The notes under the pieces are model-generated. The model was not told the origin of the DNA. It ran no database searches and saw only the letters and a program-made list of their open reading frames with translations. From contig NZ_BMTD01000001.1 of NCBI RefSeq assembly GCF_014649495.1, forward strand, positions 1,056,762-1,120,761: a DNA stretch of 64,000 bases. Reading direction: 5' to 3'. The DNA is from Streptomyces filipinensis. Its GTDB lineage: Bacteria > Actinomycetota > Actinomycetes > Streptomycetales > Streptomycetaceae. This document shows, piece after piece, positions 63,043 to 64,000 of this stretch. How positions within the stretch are numbered: position 1 is the first letter of the stretch; the number at the start of each line of letters is the position of its first letter. The translations under genes were made by a program, and so were the position numbers.

Positions 63043-63678
63043 GTGACCGCACCGTTGACTCCGCCACCGCACGAAAACTCCCCGCACCAGGTCCGGCAGG
63101 CACCGCCGCCTGCCGGGGCGCCGGGCGAGGGCACGTACGAACAGGACGACCCCGGGATGAAGACCGAAGTGCGGGACGCCGCCGTCATCACCGTGGCGGT
63201 GGCCCTGGGCGGGGTGCTGCTGGGGCTGCTGTGGTGGTGGCTGGCGCCGCACGTGCCGCTGATAGGCGACCGGGTGGGCACCGGCTGGGTGGTCTACCTC
63301 AAGGACAGCGAGGGCGAGCAGGCGGTCGGGGTGGACGGTATGTTCACCCTGCTGGGGCTGGCCTTCGGGGCCCTCAGCGCGGTGGCGGTCTTCCTGCTCC
63401 GGCGGCGCGGGGGCGTGCCGGTCGTGGTGGCGCTGGGCCTGGGCGCGCTGCTCGGGTCGTTGCTGGCGTGGCGGATGGGGGTGTGGCTGGGGCCCGAGTC
63501 CGACGTGCTCGCGCATGCGAAGGCCGTGGGGAAGGGCGTCACCTTCTCCGCGCCGCTGAAGCTGGGGGCGAAGGGCGCGCTGCTGGCGTGGCCGTTGGGC
63601 GCGCTGCTGGTCCACCTCGGGCTCACGGCGCTGTTCGGCCCCCGGGATCCCGAGGAGACCTACCCACAGCACCCCTAG
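63043..63678 (+). CDS. DUF2567-like membrane protein
   Basis: A 211-residue protein. The Pro-rich start is followed by four helices (AVITVAVALGGVLLGLLWWWLA; MFTLLGLAFGALSAVAVFLL; VPVVVALGLGALLGSLLAW; LLAWPLGALLVHLGLTALF). Between the first two is a small outside loop with GWVVYLKDSEGEQAVGVDG. It resembles actinobacterial DUF2567 proteins. GTG at 63043 (VTAPLTPPP) without a ribosome site; CACGAT lies just upstream, so leaderless start is possible. Function unknown. Confidence 0.85.
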   Translation: MTAPLTPPPHENSPHQVRQAPPPAGAPGEGTYEQDDPGMKTEVRDAAVITVAVALGGVLLGLLWWWLAPHVPLIGDRVGTGWVVYLKDSEGEQAVGVDGMFTLLGLAFGALSAVAVFLLRRRGGVPVVVALGLGALLGSLLAWRMGVWLGPESDVLAHAKAVGKGVTFSAPLKLGAKGALLAWPLGALLVHLGLTALFGPRDPEETYPQHP

Positions 63679-63849
63679 TTCTCCGCCCCCGCGGAGGCCG
63701 GCCCTCTCGGAACGCCGGCCCAGCCGAGGGAGGGCCACCGCCCCCGGCCCCAGCCCACGCACGCGGTCCCGCCCCGTCCGCGCCGGCCCGGCCATGGCCT
63801 CCGTCCGCACCGGCCGTTCGGCGCGGTCGCTCGTCTGCGCCAGCTGGTC
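63679..63849. other. Non-coding region after the DUF2567-like gene
   Basis: About 170 bp GC-rich sequence with no supported gene; GGCCCTCTCGG and GCCGAGGGAGGGCC near 63695-63735 can form an imperfect terminator-like stem. It leads into the tandem repeats. Confidence 0.45.
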
Positions 63850-64000
63850 GATCACAGCGTTTCGTGTGCGTCGGCCGGTCGGCTCGATCACAGCGTTTCG
63901 TGTGCGTCGGCCGGTCGGCTCGGTCGTGGGGTTCGTGTGCGTCGGCCGGTCGGCTCGGTCGTGGGGTTCGTGTGCGTCGGCCGGTCGGCTCGGTCGTGGG
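63850..64000. repeat. 35/36-bp tandem repeat array, continuing past the window edge
   Basis: Two 36-bp units starting GATCACAGCG (63850-63885, 63886-63921), two 35-bp units starting GGTCGTGGGG (63922-63956, 63957-63991) and the beginning of a fifth. All share TTCGTGTGCG followed by TCGGCCGGTCGGCTC. No spacers differ between units, so this is a direct tandem array and not CRISPR. Confidence 0.93.

Noticed and set aside
63850..64000. CRISPR array
   Set aside because: Units are joined directly and differ only in blocks; there are no unique spacers and no cas genes.

Overview
The window is GC-rich, gene-dense chromosomal DNA from a Streptomyces (Actinobacteria). The evidence is the very high GC, frequent GTG/TTG starts, GTGA/ATGA stop-start overlaps, a DivIVA-SepF-YlmG block behind ftsZ, a long type-2 IleRS under a T-box, and gene order matching the Streptomyces dcw region. 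It also parallels the mycobacterial pknL/Rv2175c-to-wag31 region. It is core chromosome: I see no prophage, insertion sequence, CRISPR array, rRNA or tRNA.

Left part (1-8200). A Ser/Thr kinase is cut by the left edge. Next to it is a thiO-thiS-thiG operon under a TPP riboswitch. Rightward genes follow: a small conserved protein, a ferredoxin-reductase-like flavoprotein, an Rv2175c-type DNA-binding protein, thiE, a probably leaderless metF, and a membrane protein with a long tyrosine-rich tail. Region 8200-21000 runs mostly leftward. It holds a CrtI-like flavoprotein; a regulated operon of a degenerate ABC ATPase, a YhgE/Pip membrane protein and a TetR repressor behind a 28-bp near-perfect operator; then rightward HEPN, methyltransferase and DUF3040 genes; then the leftward MoxR / DUF58 / transglutaminase operon. 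Carbonic anhydrase lies divergent to the dcw cluster.

Centre (22000-40000). This is the division and cell-wall cluster rsmH-ftsL-ftsI-murE-murF-mraY-murD-ftsW-murG-ftsQ-ftsZ-pgeF-ylmE-sepF-ylmG-divIVA, all rightward and tightly packed. It starts from a strong promoter with a structured leader and ends in a strong intrinsic terminator. mraZ, ftsA, ddl and murC are absent. These genes make and flip-feed lipid II, build the septum (FtsQ/L/I/W/Z, SepF) and direct polar growth (DivIVA).

Right part (40000-64000). ileS is on the minus strand with a translational T-box. Rightward are a DksA/TraR-type protein with a histone H1-like tail, lspA, a RluD-type pseudouridine synthase, a GNAT protein and a Na+/H+ antiporter. 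Leftward are an MscS channel, a Tat-exported PhoD phosphatase, a membrane protein plus DsbA-like thioredoxin pair, and DUF2252. dnaE1 (rightward), a 58-codon small gene, a NYN-domain protein, an ABC exporter pair and a small membrane protein finish the window, which ends inside a 35/36-bp tandem repeat array. Regulation visible in the sequence includes TPP and T-box RNA elements, a TetR-type operator, several palindromes, several intrinsic terminators, and many genes whose -10 element lies so close to the start codon that leaderless mRNAs are likely.
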